From the NCBI GenBank assembly GCA_050115555.1, contig JASFQI010000186.1, forward strand, positions 1 through 9,478: a DNA stretch of 9,478 nucleotides, written 5' to 3'. Position 1 is the stretch's first letter. Each line of letters begins with the position of its first letter. The stretch comes from JASFQI01 sp050115555 (lineage in GTDB: Bacteria > Desulfobacterota > DSM-4660 > Desulfatiglandales > HGW-15). A program made the translations under genes and the position numbers. The notes below the pieces were generated by a model. That model was given only the letters and a program-made list of their open reading frames with translations. It was not told the DNA's origin and made no database searches. Shown in pieces: positions 1-7,793 of the stretch.

Positions 1-2198
1 TGCCTCCTGGAATGGAGCAGGAGACCCGGGAGGCCATTGAACGGATCTTTCAAGAAGGCGTGGTCATGCGTTTCGAAACGAAACGCCTGACAGCAGATAA
101 GCGCATCGTGGATGTGGTCATGAGTGCTGCCCTGTACCAAGACGCCGAGGGCAACCCTCTGGGCGAGCTCGTCATGCTCCGGGACATCACGCAGGAAAAA
201 CGAAACGCCCGGGATAACGAAGCCCTTCGACGCATCAGCATGGCCCTTCCGGCTTATCCGGATCTGGAGGACCTCCTGGACTACATCAGCCAGGAGATCA
301 AGCGGATGATCGGATCCGAGGGATCCCTCGTGGTCCTGCTGGACGAGGAGAGCCAGGAGCTGTTTTTCCTGGGAGCGGCATACGACGATACGGACACCAC
401 GAACCGGGTCAAGGAGTTTCGCTTCCCCCTGGATCAACTCGTGGCCGGTCAGGTCATTCGTACCGGGGAACCCATGATCGTGAGCAAGGTACCGGAAGGC
501 GATCTCCTGCACCGGGACCGTGACCGAAAGCTGGGCTACACCACGCGCAACCTTCTCCTGGTACCGCTCAAGAGCAGCGATCGAACCATCGGGGTCCTGG
601 CCAGCATCAACAAGAAAGAGGGGGACTTCACCAGCGGGGACGAGGAGCTGTTGAGCATGATCGCGGGAACCGTCGCCCTGTCTATCGAAAACGCCCGCTT
701 CTCCGAAGACCTCAAGGCCGCATACAGAAACAACGAAACCCTGCTTCGGATCAGCAAATCCCTGCCCGAGTACCCGGACCTCGAGGAAATGCTGGACTAC
801 ATCAGCGGAGAGGTGCGGCGGCTCATGGACGCGGAGGGCGCCCTGGTCGGCCTGCTGGAGGAAGAAAGGGAACAGTTGTTCTTCCCTGGGGCCGCCTATG
901 AGGATCCAAACGTTCGGGACCGGATGAAAGCCCTTCGGGTCGGCCTGGATGAAGTAGCCGCAGGCCGGGTGATCCGGACCGGAGAGCCTCAGATCGTCAA
1001 GGACACCGAGCAGGACCAGCAGCTCTACCCTGAACGGGACAGTAAGCTGGGGTACACGACCCACAACTTCATCGAGGTTCCCCTTCGAAGCAGGGACCGC
1101 ATCATCGGAGTGCTTTGCGCCATCAACAAGAAGGACGGTACGTTCGAGGAGAAGGATATCGAGCTCCTGAGCCTGATCGGCGGGACCGTAGCCCTGTCCA
1201 TTGAAAACGCCCGCTTTTCGGACGAACTGAAAAAGGCCTACCTGGAGGTCAAAAGCCTGAACCGGGCAAAAGACAAGGCGATCAACCATCTGAGTCACGA
1301 GCTGAAGACACCGATATCCGTTCTCGTCGGCTCTCTGGACATCCTGTCAAAGAAACTGGAGGGCGTATCTGGAGCGGAGTGGCAGCCCACCATGAAAAGG
1401 GCGCGCAGAAATCTCAACCGTGTCGTCGAGATCCAGGACGAGGTGGACGACATCATTCGTGAGCGTAGTCTCGAGAGTGGAAAACTCCTCACACGCATGC
1501 TGGACCAGTGCACGGACCAGCTGGAAACCATCCTGGTCGGGGAAATCGGTGAAGGACCGGGCGTTGAGCGGATTCGAAAACGCATCGAAGAGATTTACGG
1601 CGACCGCGACCTGGAGCCGGAGCATATTCCCCTGGATGAATTTGTCCGCGAGCGTCTGGACGAACTACAGGCCCAGTTCGACCACCGGGAGCTCGAGCTC
1701 TTCGTGGACCTTGCACCGGATGTTCCGGTGTTCATTCCCCGCGACCCCCTTCGCAAGGTGGTGGACGGGCTGGTTCGAAATGCCGTGGAAAACACGCCGG
1801 ATGAGGGACGGATAGAGGTCATCCTTCGACGGGAGGGGGATGCCGTTGATTTTCTGGTGCGGGATTTCGGCGTGGGCATCACCGAAGAGGCGCAGCGGCG
1901 CATATTCGAGGGTTTCTTCGCCACCCAGGACACGCTTCACTACTCATCCAAGCGCCCCTTTGACTTCAATGCCGGCGGAAAGGGGGCGGACCTCCTTCGC
2001 ATGAGGATTTTCTCAGAACGATACGGGTTTCGAATCCGGATGTCCTCGACCCGGTGCCAATACATTCCTCAAGAAACGGATGTCTGCCCGGGTCGCATCA
2101 GTGAGTGCTCCTTCTGCACGAGCAGAAACACCTGCCTCGATTCCGGGGGAAGCCTCTTTGCGATCCACCTGCATCGCGCTCAAGAACCGAGGACTTAA
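1..2198 (+). CDS. Sensor histidine kinase, PAS-GAF-GAF-HisKA-HATPase (5' end missing)
   Basis: This is the C-terminal part of a two-component sensor kinase. The frame is open to the left edge (Pro-Pro-Gly before the first Met at 12), so the true start lies outside the window. Residues below count from that Met. The end of a PAS domain covers about 1-64, finishing in GELVMLRDITQEKR. Two GAF domains cover about 84-232 and 256-404, each closed by VALSIENARFS. HisKA covers about 418-482, with H-box LSHELKTP; His429 is the predicted phosphorylated residue. A helical linker follows, then HATPase from about 575, with N-box RNAVEN (Asn590, Asn594), G1 box DFGVGI (618-623) and an F-box-like FEGFFATQDT. 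The usual GLGL box is replaced by GGKGADLL (655-662). An insert with five Cys (682, 692, 699, 702, 708) precedes the last strand. No membrane segment or receiver domain is visible, so it looks cytoplasmic, and no response regulator lies beside it. Its signal and partner are unknown. Confidence 0.93.
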   Translation, partial: PPGMEQETREAIERIFQEGVVMRFETKRLTADKRIVDVVMSAALYQDAEGNPLGELVMLRDITQEKRNARDNEALRRISMALPAYPDLEDLLDYISQEIKRMIGSEGSLVVLLDEESQELFFLGAAYDDTDTTNRVKEFRFPLDQLVAGQVIRTGEPMIVSKVPEGDLLHRDRDRKLGYTTRNLLLVPLKSSDRTIGVLASINKKEGDFTSGDEELLSMIAGTVALSIENARFSEDLKAAYRNNETLLRISKSLPEYPDLEEMLDYISGEVRRLMDAEGALVGLLEEEREQLFFPGAAYEDPNVRDRMKALRVGLDEVAAGRVIRTGEPQIVKDTEQDQQLYPERDSKLGYTTHNFIEVPLRSRDRIIGVLCAINKKDGTFEEKDIELLSLIGGTVALSIENARFSDELKKAYLEVKSLNRAKDKAINHLSHELKTPISVLVGSLDILSKKLEGVSGAEWQPTMKRARRNLNRVVEIQDEVDDIIRERSLESGKLLTRMLDQCTDQLETILVGEIGEGPGVERIRKRIEEIYGDRDLEPEHIPLDEFVRERLDELQAQFDHRELELFVDLAPDVPVFIPRDPLRKVVDGLVRNAVENTPDEGRIEVILRREGDAVDFLVRDFGVGITEEAQRRIFEGFFATQDTLHYSSKRPFDFNAGGKGADLLRMRIFSERYGFRIRMSSTRCQYIPQETDVCPGRISECSFCTSRNTCLDSGGSLFAIHLHRAQEPRT
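216..731 (+). repeat. Tandem GAF repeat, copy 1
   Basis: Encodes residues 69-240 of the sensor kinase: a short helix with RISMALPAYPDLEDLLDYIS, a GAF core, and the closing VALSIENARFS helix. It aligns without gaps to the next 172 residues. A hand count gives about 101 identical positions of 172 (59%). The unit includes the linker helix as well as the GAF fold, as expected from an internal duplication. Confidence 0.88.
732..1247 (+). repeat. Tandem GAF repeat, copy 2
   Basis: Encodes residues 241-412 of the sensor kinase, matching copy 1 with an exact 172-residue offset. Shared stretches include TGEP, KLGYTT, INKK and the closing GTVALSIENARFS. The least conserved part is the loop around residues 158-170 and 330-342, so the two pockets may differ. 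This copy runs straight into the HisKA helix. Confidence 0.88.
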
Positions 2199-2277
2199 CG
2201 CTTCCGGGCTTCAGGCAGGCAGGGGGATCGTTTCTGAGCTCCCGGGCCGGTATCCGCGCATAAACATGCTCGAGCCC
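2199..2277. other. Convergent intergenic gap, kinase / glgP
   Basis: These 79 bases lie between the stop codons of two genes that face each other. No convincing intrinsic terminator is visible on either strand: there is no strong GC stem followed by a T-run. A 4-bp stem (GCAT-AAAC-ATGC, 2258-2269) and a short palindrome GCTCGAGC (2268-2275) are the only inverted repeats noticed. Termination here may be Rho-dependent or may occur beyond the stop codons. Confidence 0.5.
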
Positions 2278-4857
2278 TTAATCGGCCCTGTCGTTCATAT
2301 CGCCCCACACCACGAGCCCCATGGCGTGCCTGCTCTCCGGGTTCGGATGGTTGGGAATGACCCGGATGTTCAGGCCGAAGTGCCCGGCCTCCTCAAATCG
2401 GAAATCCTCCCGGTATCGATATACCCCGTCCGGCCGGGCCTCAACCTTCTCCATCGGCTGGACAAAACGATCCAAAAAGCGATCCGATGAGTCCACCCGC
2501 CCGCCGTAAATCTCCACCACCACGTCCTCGGGCCCCAGCTCTCCCAGAAACACCTCCGCCTCGACGCGATAGGGGCTGCCCACCTCGACCCCTTCGATCT
2601 CCTCCATGCGAATGCCCCGAAAGGCCACCTTCGACCAGTTGAACATGATTTTCTGGCGCCACCGGGCCAGCCTGCGCAACCCGTCCCAGTCCTCCGCCTG
2701 CACCTGGAACCCTCGTTCCGCGGCCGGGATGTAAAAGCGGTTCCAATACTCCTCCACCATCCGGTGGGTGTTGAACACGGGGCAAAGCCTGTGCAGGGAA
2801 GCCTTCATCATGCCGATCCATCGCCGGGGAAGGCCGTCCGGTCCCCGTTCGTAGAACAGCGGGGCCACGTCCTTTTCCAGGATGTCGTAGAGGATCCTGC
2901 TCTCCAAGTCATCCTGAAAACTCTCGTCCTCATAGGTTTCTCCGCTTCCAATGGCCCAACCGAGCTCCCGGTGGTACCCCTCGTCCCACCAGCCGTCCAG
3001 AATGCTCACTTGCAGGGCCCCGTTCGCCGCGGCCTTCATTCCGCTCGTCCCGCAGGCCTCCATGGGCCTTCGGGGTGTGTTCAACCAGATGTCCACCCCC
3101 TGGACCATGCGCCGCGCGATCTCCATGTCATAGTCCTCCAGAAAAACGATGTGCCGCCGGAGGGTTTCCCGGTTGGAAATCTCGAGCAACTCCTTGATCA
3201 ACCGTTTTCCGCCTTCATCGTGGGGGTGGGCCTTGCCCGCAAACACCAGCTGCACGGGTCGGTCCGGGTGCGTCAGGATCCTTTCAAGCCGCGAAATATC
3301 GTGCAGGATCAGATGAGCGCGCTTGTAAGGAGCAAAACGCCGGGCAAAACCGATGGTCAGGACCTCGGAGTTCAGCACCTCGGAGGCCAGCTCCAGGTCC
3401 CGGTTGGACTGTCCGCGATTCGCAAGCTGCAGCCTCAGTCGCTGGCGCGAAAAGGCCACAAGTCTCTCCCTGCCCCGCTCGTGCGTTCTCCACAGCTCGG
3501 TGTCCGGAATCTCGTCCACCCGTTCCCACACCTTCTCGTTGTCCGGGTCCTCCACCCATCGGGGACCGAGGTAGCGATCCAGGTTCTCGGCCATGCCCCG
3601 GGAGATCCAGGAAGGGATGTGGACCCCGTTCGTGATGTGTGTAATAGGCAGATCCACCTCCGGGAGCCTGGCCCACACGCCTTGCCACATCCTCCGGCTG
3701 ACCCTGCCGTGAAGACGGCTCACGGCATTGTTCCAGTTGGAAAGCCTCAGGGCCAGGACCGCCATGCTGAACGGCTCCTGTCGATTCCGTGGTTCCTGCC
3801 GGCCGTACCCCAAAAGCACGTCCAGGCTGATTCCCATGGCACGGGCAAACGATTCGAAGTAGGATTGCATCAGGGCCGGATCAAAGGTGTCGATTCCCGC
3901 CGGGACCGGCGTGTGCGTCGTGAAGACGTTCGTCATTCGAACGAACTCCAGGGCCTCGTCAAAGCTCAGTCCCGGGTCCTCATGCAGGTCCCTGATCCGC
4001 TCGAAAGCGGCAAACGCCGAGTGCCCCTCGTTCATGTGCACGACCGCGGGCCGGATCCCCATGGCCTTGAACATGCGCACTCCGCCGATCCCGAGGATAA
4101 TCTCCTGCTGAATCCGCATCTCCCGGTCTCCGCCGTACAGCTCTGAGGTGATTTGCCGCGCCCAGTCAGCGTTTTCCGGAAGGTTCGTATCGAGCAGGTA
4201 GAGATGTGTGCGGCCGATGTTCACGCGCCACGCCTGGACCAGGACCGGCTCATCTCGAAGCTGCACGGTCACGGTGACAAGCTCTCCCCTTTCGTTTCGG
4301 ACCTGCTGCATGGGCATGGTGCTGAACTGATTCAGGGGATACGTCTCCATCTGCCACCCGTCCTGAGTCAGGTACTGGCGGAAGTATCCCTTCTGATAGG
4401 CCAGAGATACACCGAGAATCGGAAGATTCAGGTCGCTTGCGGACTTGAGGTGGTCTCCTGACAGGATCCCCAGCCCGCCTGAGTAAATCGGCAGACAATC
4501 GGCCACACCGCACTCCGCCGTAAAGTAGGCCACTTGAAAGGGCACCCGTCGCTCCCCGAAGACCTGGGGATCCGGTTTCACGGACATGTACCGATCGAAC
4601 TCCTGCCGCACCCGTGCCAGATTGGCGAGAAAGGCCTCGTCCTGCGCAAGCGCCTCCAGGTCCTTTTGCTTCAGCAGGCACAGGTACTCCACCGGGTTTC
4701 GGCGCGTCCGGGCCCACAGGTCCGGATGAATCCATCGAAAAAGCTCATCCGTTTGATAGTCCCAAATAAAGTGAAGATTGTCGGCCAAATCCCGAATGGC
4801 ATTCAGGGACTCCGGGATCTTTGGTTTCACGTTCACGGTCCTGATCGGTATGGACAT
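2278..4857 (-). CDS. glgP: Alpha-glucan phosphorylase, DUF3417/TIGR02094 type
   Basis: Predicted cytoplasmic GT35 enzyme that uses phosphate and PLP to release glucose-1-phosphate from the non-reducing ends of glycogen or maltodextrin. The protein has 859 residues. A DUF3417-like N-terminus covers about 10-105. The phosphorylase core shows YSGGLGILSGDHLKSASDL (125-143), NEGHSAF (276-282), FTTHTPVPAG (312-321), HITNGVH (407-413) and RFAPYKRAHLI (507-517). It also shows CGTSGMKAAANGALQVSILD (602-621), where Lys608 is the expected PLP-bound lysine, followed by GWWDEG. About 120 further residues, probably beta-rich, close the chain. Length and motifs fit the short bacterial/archaeal phosphorylases rather than the classical muscle/E. 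coli type. The ATG at 4857 was chosen because MSIPIRTVNVKPKIPESL matches the family's usual beginning and a Shine-Dalgarno lies 8 bases upstream. The frame is open for 34 more codons to an ATG at 4959, but that stretch is Arg/Ser-rich and unlike the family. It is the last gene of the run, 123 bases after the cyclase gene. Confidence 0.95.
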   Translation of the reverse strand: MSIPIRTVNVKPKIPESLNAIRDLADNLHFIWDYQTDELFRWIHPDLWARTRRNPVEYLCLLKQKDLEALAQDEAFLANLARVRQEFDRYMSVKPDPQVFGERRVPFQVAYFTAECGVADCLPIYSGGLGILSGDHLKSASDLNLPILGVSLAYQKGYFRQYLTQDGWQMETYPLNQFSTMPMQQVRNERGELVTVTVQLRDEPVLVQAWRVNIGRTHLYLLDTNLPENADWARQITSELYGGDREMRIQQEIILGIGGVRMFKAMGIRPAVVHMNEGHSAFAAFERIRDLHEDPGLSFDEALEFVRMTNVFTTHTPVPAGIDTFDPALMQSYFESFARAMGISLDVLLGYGRQEPRNRQEPFSMAVLALRLSNWNNAVSRLHGRVSRRMWQGVWARLPEVDLPITHITNGVHIPSWISRGMAENLDRYLGPRWVEDPDNEKVWERVDEIPDTELWRTHERGRERLVAFSRQRLRLQLANRGQSNRDLELASEVLNSEVLTIGFARRFAPYKRAHLILHDISRLERILTHPDRPVQLVFAGKAHPHDEGGKRLIKELLEISNRETLRRHIVFLEDYDMEIARRMVQGVDIWLNTPRRPMEACGTSGMKAAANGALQVSILDGWWDEGYHRELGWAIGSGETYEDESFQDDLESRILYDILEKDVAPLFYERGPDGLPRRWIGMMKASLHRLCPVFNTHRMVEEYWNRFYIPAAERGFQVQAEDWDGLRRLARWRQKIMFNWSKVAFRGIRMEEIEGVEVGSPYRVEAEVFLGELGPEDVVVEIYGGRVDSSDRFLDRFVQPMEKVEARPDGVYRYREDFRFEEAGHFGLNIRVIPNHPNPESRHAMGLVVWGDMNDRAD

Positions 4858-4865
4858 CTTCACGT

Positions 4866-4872
4866 TCCTTTC
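4866..4872 (-). promoter_or_regulatory. Ribosome binding site of glgP
   Basis: On the minus strand GAAAGGA stands 8 bases before the ATG at 4857. It decides between this start and the in-frame ATG 34 codons upstream. Confidence 0.75.
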
Positions 4873-4980
4873 TTGGGCCCAGGCTCTCCGTTCTTCACTG
4901 CGGCTCCTGCGGGATACCACTCCATGCCGGAAAAGCCCTGCTCCTGTGGAGCGGCCCACCCGACTCCGGGCTCGACACGC

Positions 4981-6147
4981 TCAAGGCGTCTTCTGAAACA
5001 CGAGTTCTATTCGCGCCGGATCGATCTTTACCACGCGCACCCTCTCGTTGGGAAGCTGGATGTCGCTTCGGGTGATGCGAGCCACCCCTCGATCTCCCGA
5101 CACCCCGGAGGCATCGATCACGGCCTGCACGTTTTTTTCGTTCAGGATGCTCGCATCCTTTCGAAGACCCTGCACCTGAATCCGAACCCGCGGGTTGACG
5201 GGCTCCACAAGACTCCGACCGGAAGGAATGTTCTGCACCACAAGGGGGACGTCGAGCGTGACCTCGAAATCCTGCTGTCCGGCCAGGGCCAGCCATACCA
5301 CGCAAACCACCCCGAACACCGCCGTCTTCACCCGCCACCTGCGAGTCACGAGCAGTCGCACCTGCTCCCTTCGGGGAATCCCCGGGCGGGAGGGTTCAAA
5401 AGCCTCCCGAATCAGGCGCACGAGATCCTCCTTCCCTTCCGCACGCACCATCTCCCCGCCGCGCGCCAGGGATACCTCTCCCCGCTCCTCGGACACCACC
5501 AACACCCAGGCATCGCATCGCTCCGTGAGTCCAAGCGCCGCACGATGCCGCGTGCCCCACTGCTTGGGCAGACCGGTCTCCGAGGTCAAGGGGAGATAGC
5601 AGGCTACCTGGGACACCCGGCCGCCCCGGATCAGCATGGCGCCGTCGTGGAGCGGGGAATCCTTTTGAAAAACGCTCATGAGGAGCTCGGAGGTCGGATC
5701 CGCCTCCAGCAGGTGTCCTTCGGTGATGAGTTCTTCCACAGCGTCGGTCCTCTCCAGGATGATCAAAGCGCCCGTTCGCTTCGATGCCAGCCAGAAGACC
5801 CCTTCAGCAAGCCCCTGGGACCAGGCGCCGGGAGCTCCCAGGCGATGCAGGCCAAAAGAGCGCAACGGGTTCACGCGCTCGAGCACCTGCCGAATCTCCC
5901 GCTGGAACAGGATGATGAGCAGAAGGACCAGGACCTGCCACAGGATCTGAAACACCCAGGTGGTCAGAAACAGGCCCCACACCCGCGCTGCAGTGAAAAC
6001 GACGCCGAAGACGAGCAGCCCCACCAGGGCCTTGAAGGCCTTGGTCCCTCGAAACCAGAGAAAGAGGTGATAGGAGAAGACCGTCAGAAAAAGGATGTCC
6101 AGCAGGTCCTGGAACCGAAAATCCTGAAGGATGGCTAGAAACGTCAT
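4981..6147 (-). CDS. cdaA: Membrane diadenylate cyclase fused to a YbbR (CdaR-like) domain
   Basis: Predicted to condense two ATP into the second messenger c-di-AMP at the inner membrane. The 388-residue chain starts with three hydrophobic helices (about 14-32, 38-56, 60-82). A connecting helix FQREIRQVLERVNP (81-94) follows, matching the family's F-Q-x-E-[IL]-R segment. The DisA_N cyclase domain covers about 100-245 and keeps both signature motifs: SPLHDGAMLI with DGA at 168-170, and GTRHRAALGLTE with RHR at 200-202. Activity is therefore likely. Unlike an ordinary CdaA of about 270 residues, the chain continues through a basic stretch (VTRRWRVK) and a fourth helix (about 275-290) into a single YbbR-type domain (about 294-386; NIPSGRSLVEPVNPRVRIQV, then VQGLRKD and IELVF). 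In Firmicutes that domain belongs to the separate partner CdaR. The topology works: cyclase in the cytoplasm, YbbR outside. The ATG at 6147 has a Shine-Dalgarno, and the gene lies 95 bases after malQ. Confidence 0.93.
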   Translation of the reverse strand: MTFLAILQDFRFQDLLDILFLTVFSYHLFLWFRGTKAFKALVGLLVFGVVFTAARVWGLFLTTWVFQILWQVLVLLLIILFQREIRQVLERVNPLRSFGLHRLGAPGAWSQGLAEGVFWLASKRTGALIILERTDAVEELITEGHLLEADPTSELLMSVFQKDSPLHDGAMLIRGGRVSQVACYLPLTSETGLPKQWGTRHRAALGLTERCDAWVLVVSEERGEVSLARGGEMVRAEGKEDLVRLIREAFEPSRPGIPRREQVRLLVTRRWRVKTAVFGVVCVVWLALAGQQDFEVTLDVPLVVQNIPSGRSLVEPVNPRVRIQVQGLRKDASILNEKNVQAVIDASGVSGDRGVARITRSDIQLPNERVRVVKIDPARIELVFQKTP

Positions 6148-6151
6148 GAAA

Positions 6152-6159
6152 TCCCCCTT
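6152..6159 (-). promoter_or_regulatory. Ribosome binding site of the cdaA fusion gene
   Basis: On the minus strand AAGGGGGA lies 4 bases before the ATG at 6147. It supports that start, which also begins the first membrane region as expected for CdaA. Confidence 0.65.
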
Positions 6160-6242
6160 CTCTGCTCCAACGTCTTTTCTCCCGGGTCACGCGCACCCGT
6201 CGTGCACGGCCCGCTATGCCGTATGCCTGACGTGCAAGCGGC

Positions 6243-7739
6243 TCAACAGCGACCGTAAAGCTCTGTCATCTCCCGCAACCGGGTGGCCAGCTCCTCGGTC
6301 ATCTGCTCCGGCCGCATTCGCCACCGCCAGTTCCCCCGGCTGCTGGCCGGTCGATTCATACGGTGCTCCCCGTCCAGGCCCAGCACATCTACCATGGAAA
6401 GGATAGAGGTGTCTGCCACAGAGCCCAAGGCCATGCGGATCAAGTCCCAAGCCACGGTATCCGGGGTCACCTCCCGGCCCGCATAGGCCTGCAAACGCAC
6501 CCTGTCCTCCGGTGTGGCCTCCTCCTCGAACCATCCCCTGGCGGTGTTGTTGTCGTGCGTGCCCGTGTACACCACGCTGTTTCGCTCGTGGTTGTGGGGA
6601 GCATACGGGTTGGTGGGAAGGTCGGCGCCGAAGGCAAACACGAGCACCTTCATACCCGGGAACCCGAATCGCTCCATCACCTCGTGGACATCAGGGGTGA
6701 TGACCCCAAGATCTTCTGCAATAATGGGTGCATCGGGAAATTCCCTCAAGAGGCAATGAAAAAATTCCCCTGCTGGGGCCTCGACCCAGCGTCCGTTGAC
6801 CGCAGTGGGTTCCTCTGCTGGGATCTCCCAGTACCCCACGAATCCACGGAAGTGGTCGATTCGAATCTGGTCATAAAACGCCAGGTTGTGCCGAATCCGT
6901 GAGATCCACCAGCCATACCCCTGCTCGGCCAGGCGATCCCACTGGTACACGGGGTTGCCCCACCGCTGCCCGGTCTCGCTGAAGTAGTCCGGAGGCACGC
7001 CGGCCACAAAAGTGGGACGCTTCTCCGCATCGAGCTTGAAGAGCCAGGGCGAAACCCAGACATCCACGCTGTCCAGGACCACGTAAATGGGGACGTCGCC
7101 CATGACGCCGATACCGCGCTCGTTGCAATACGACCGAAGCCGCTGCCACTGACGATAAAACAGGTACTGCACAAAGCGCATCCTCTCGACGGCCTCCTCG
7201 TGCTCCTTGCGGGCCTGGGCCAGCGCCTCCGGATCGCGGTCCCTCAAGGCTTCGGGCCATGTGTTCCAGGGTCTGCCCTGGAACCGCTTTTTCAATGCGC
7301 TGAACAGGGCAAAGTCGTCCAGCCAGTGCGCGTGCTCCAGGCAAAACGTCTCGTACCCTTCCCTGCCGATTCCACCCCGGAATCGCTCGTAGGCCGACCG
7401 GAAAAGCGCCTCTTTGATCTCGGCCGACCGGCGGTAGGCAACCCGGCCTTCCTGGAATAGAGAAGGATCGGGCAGGTCACCAGTATCGAGCAAACCGTCC
7501 TGAACCAGTCCCTCCGGGCTGATCAACAACGGGTTAAGGGCAAAGGAGGACATGCAGTGGTAGGGGGAGTTCCCGTAGGACGGATCCGTGGGATTCAACG
7601 GGAGGATCTGCCACAGGCTTTGACCCGCGGATTGAAGGAAATCGACAAACGCATGGGCGGAAGGCCCCAGATCGCCCACGCCCCAGCCGCGGGGAAGAGA
7701 TGTGACAGGCAACAGGGCACCGCTTCGACGTACGCTCAT
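6243..7739 (-). CDS. malQ: 4-alpha-glucanotransferase (amylomaltase, GH77)
   Basis: Cytoplasmic disproportionating enzyme that moves alpha-1,4-glucan segments between maltodextrins and releases glucose. It feeds longer chains to the phosphorylase encoded downstream. The 498-residue length is normal for the short bacterial GH77 form. Family landmarks run in order: SGALLPVTSLPRGWGVGDLG near the N-terminus; QILPLNPTDPSYGNSPY (44-60); GDVPIYV (214-220); GVPPDYFSETGQRWGNPVYQ (247-266); RIDHFRGF (293-300) with predicted nucleophile Asp295; AEDLG (341-345) with acid/base Glu342; and YTGTHDNNT (391-399) with the third carboxylate Asp396. The C-terminal MNRPASSRGNWRWR is also typical. The ATG at 7739 was chosen for its GGAGG and because the family begins a few residues before SG[AI]LL. 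In-frame ATGs at 7763 and 7778 are possible but add an unconserved leader. It lies 54 bases after the DUF3536 gene. Confidence 0.96.
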   Translation of the reverse strand: MSVRRSGALLPVTSLPRGWGVGDLGPSAHAFVDFLQSAGQSLWQILPLNPTDPSYGNSPYHCMSSFALNPLLISPEGLVQDGLLDTGDLPDPSLFQEGRVAYRRSAEIKEALFRSAYERFRGGIGREGYETFCLEHAHWLDDFALFSALKKRFQGRPWNTWPEALRDRDPEALAQARKEHEEAVERMRFVQYLFYRQWQRLRSYCNERGIGVMGDVPIYVVLDSVDVWVSPWLFKLDAEKRPTFVAGVPPDYFSETGQRWGNPVYQWDRLAEQGYGWWISRIRHNLAFYDQIRIDHFRGFVGYWEIPAEEPTAVNGRWVEAPAGEFFHCLLREFPDAPIIAEDLGVITPDVHEVMERFGFPGMKVLVFAFGADLPTNPYAPHNHERNSVVYTGTHDNNTARGWFEEEATPEDRVRLQAYAGREVTPDTVAWDLIRMALGSVADTSILSMVDVLGLDGEHRMNRPASSRGNWRWRMRPEQMTEELATRLREMTELYGRC

Positions 7740-7743
7740 GAGG

Positions 7744-7748
7744 CCTCC
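7744..7748 (-). promoter_or_regulatory. Ribosome binding site of malQ
   Basis: On the minus strand GCGGAGG (core GGAGG) stands 4 bases before the ATG at 7739. The spacing is slightly short, but this is the best match among the three in-frame ATG choices. Confidence 0.6.
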
Positions 7749-7793
7749 GCTCTCACATGTCATGCCCCTGGAAATCATCCACCTGGCCGAGCG

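Noticed and set aside
12..14. Treating the ATG at 12 as the start of the sensor kinase
   Set aside because: It falls inside a PAS domain whose first half is missing, and the frame is open to the left edge.
2258..2275. Possible terminator hairpin between the kinase and glgP
   Set aside because: The stem has only 4 base pairs (GCAT/ATGC) and no T-run follows on either strand.
2764..4146. 460-codon open frame on the + strand within glgP
   Set aside because: It is antisense to the conserved phosphorylase core, its composition is low-complexity-like, and no family is recognised. It is a shadow frame.
4858..4959. 34-residue N-terminal extension of GlgP from the ATG at 4959
   Set aside because: The stretch is Arg/Ser-rich and not conserved in type, while the ATG at 4857 has a good Shine-Dalgarno and starts at the family's usual position.
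4534..6138. 534-codon open frame on the + strand, antisense to the cdaA fusion gene and the start of glgP
   Set aside because: The translation is rich in His, Pro, Gln and Arg with no recognisable domain, and it lies opposite two well-supported genes. It is a product of GC-rich third codon positions.
6148..6242. Possible promoter between malQ and the cdaA fusion gene (TTGCAC on the minus strand)
   Set aside because: No -10-like hexamer sits at a 16-18 base spacing, so nothing firmer than an isolated -35-like word is present.
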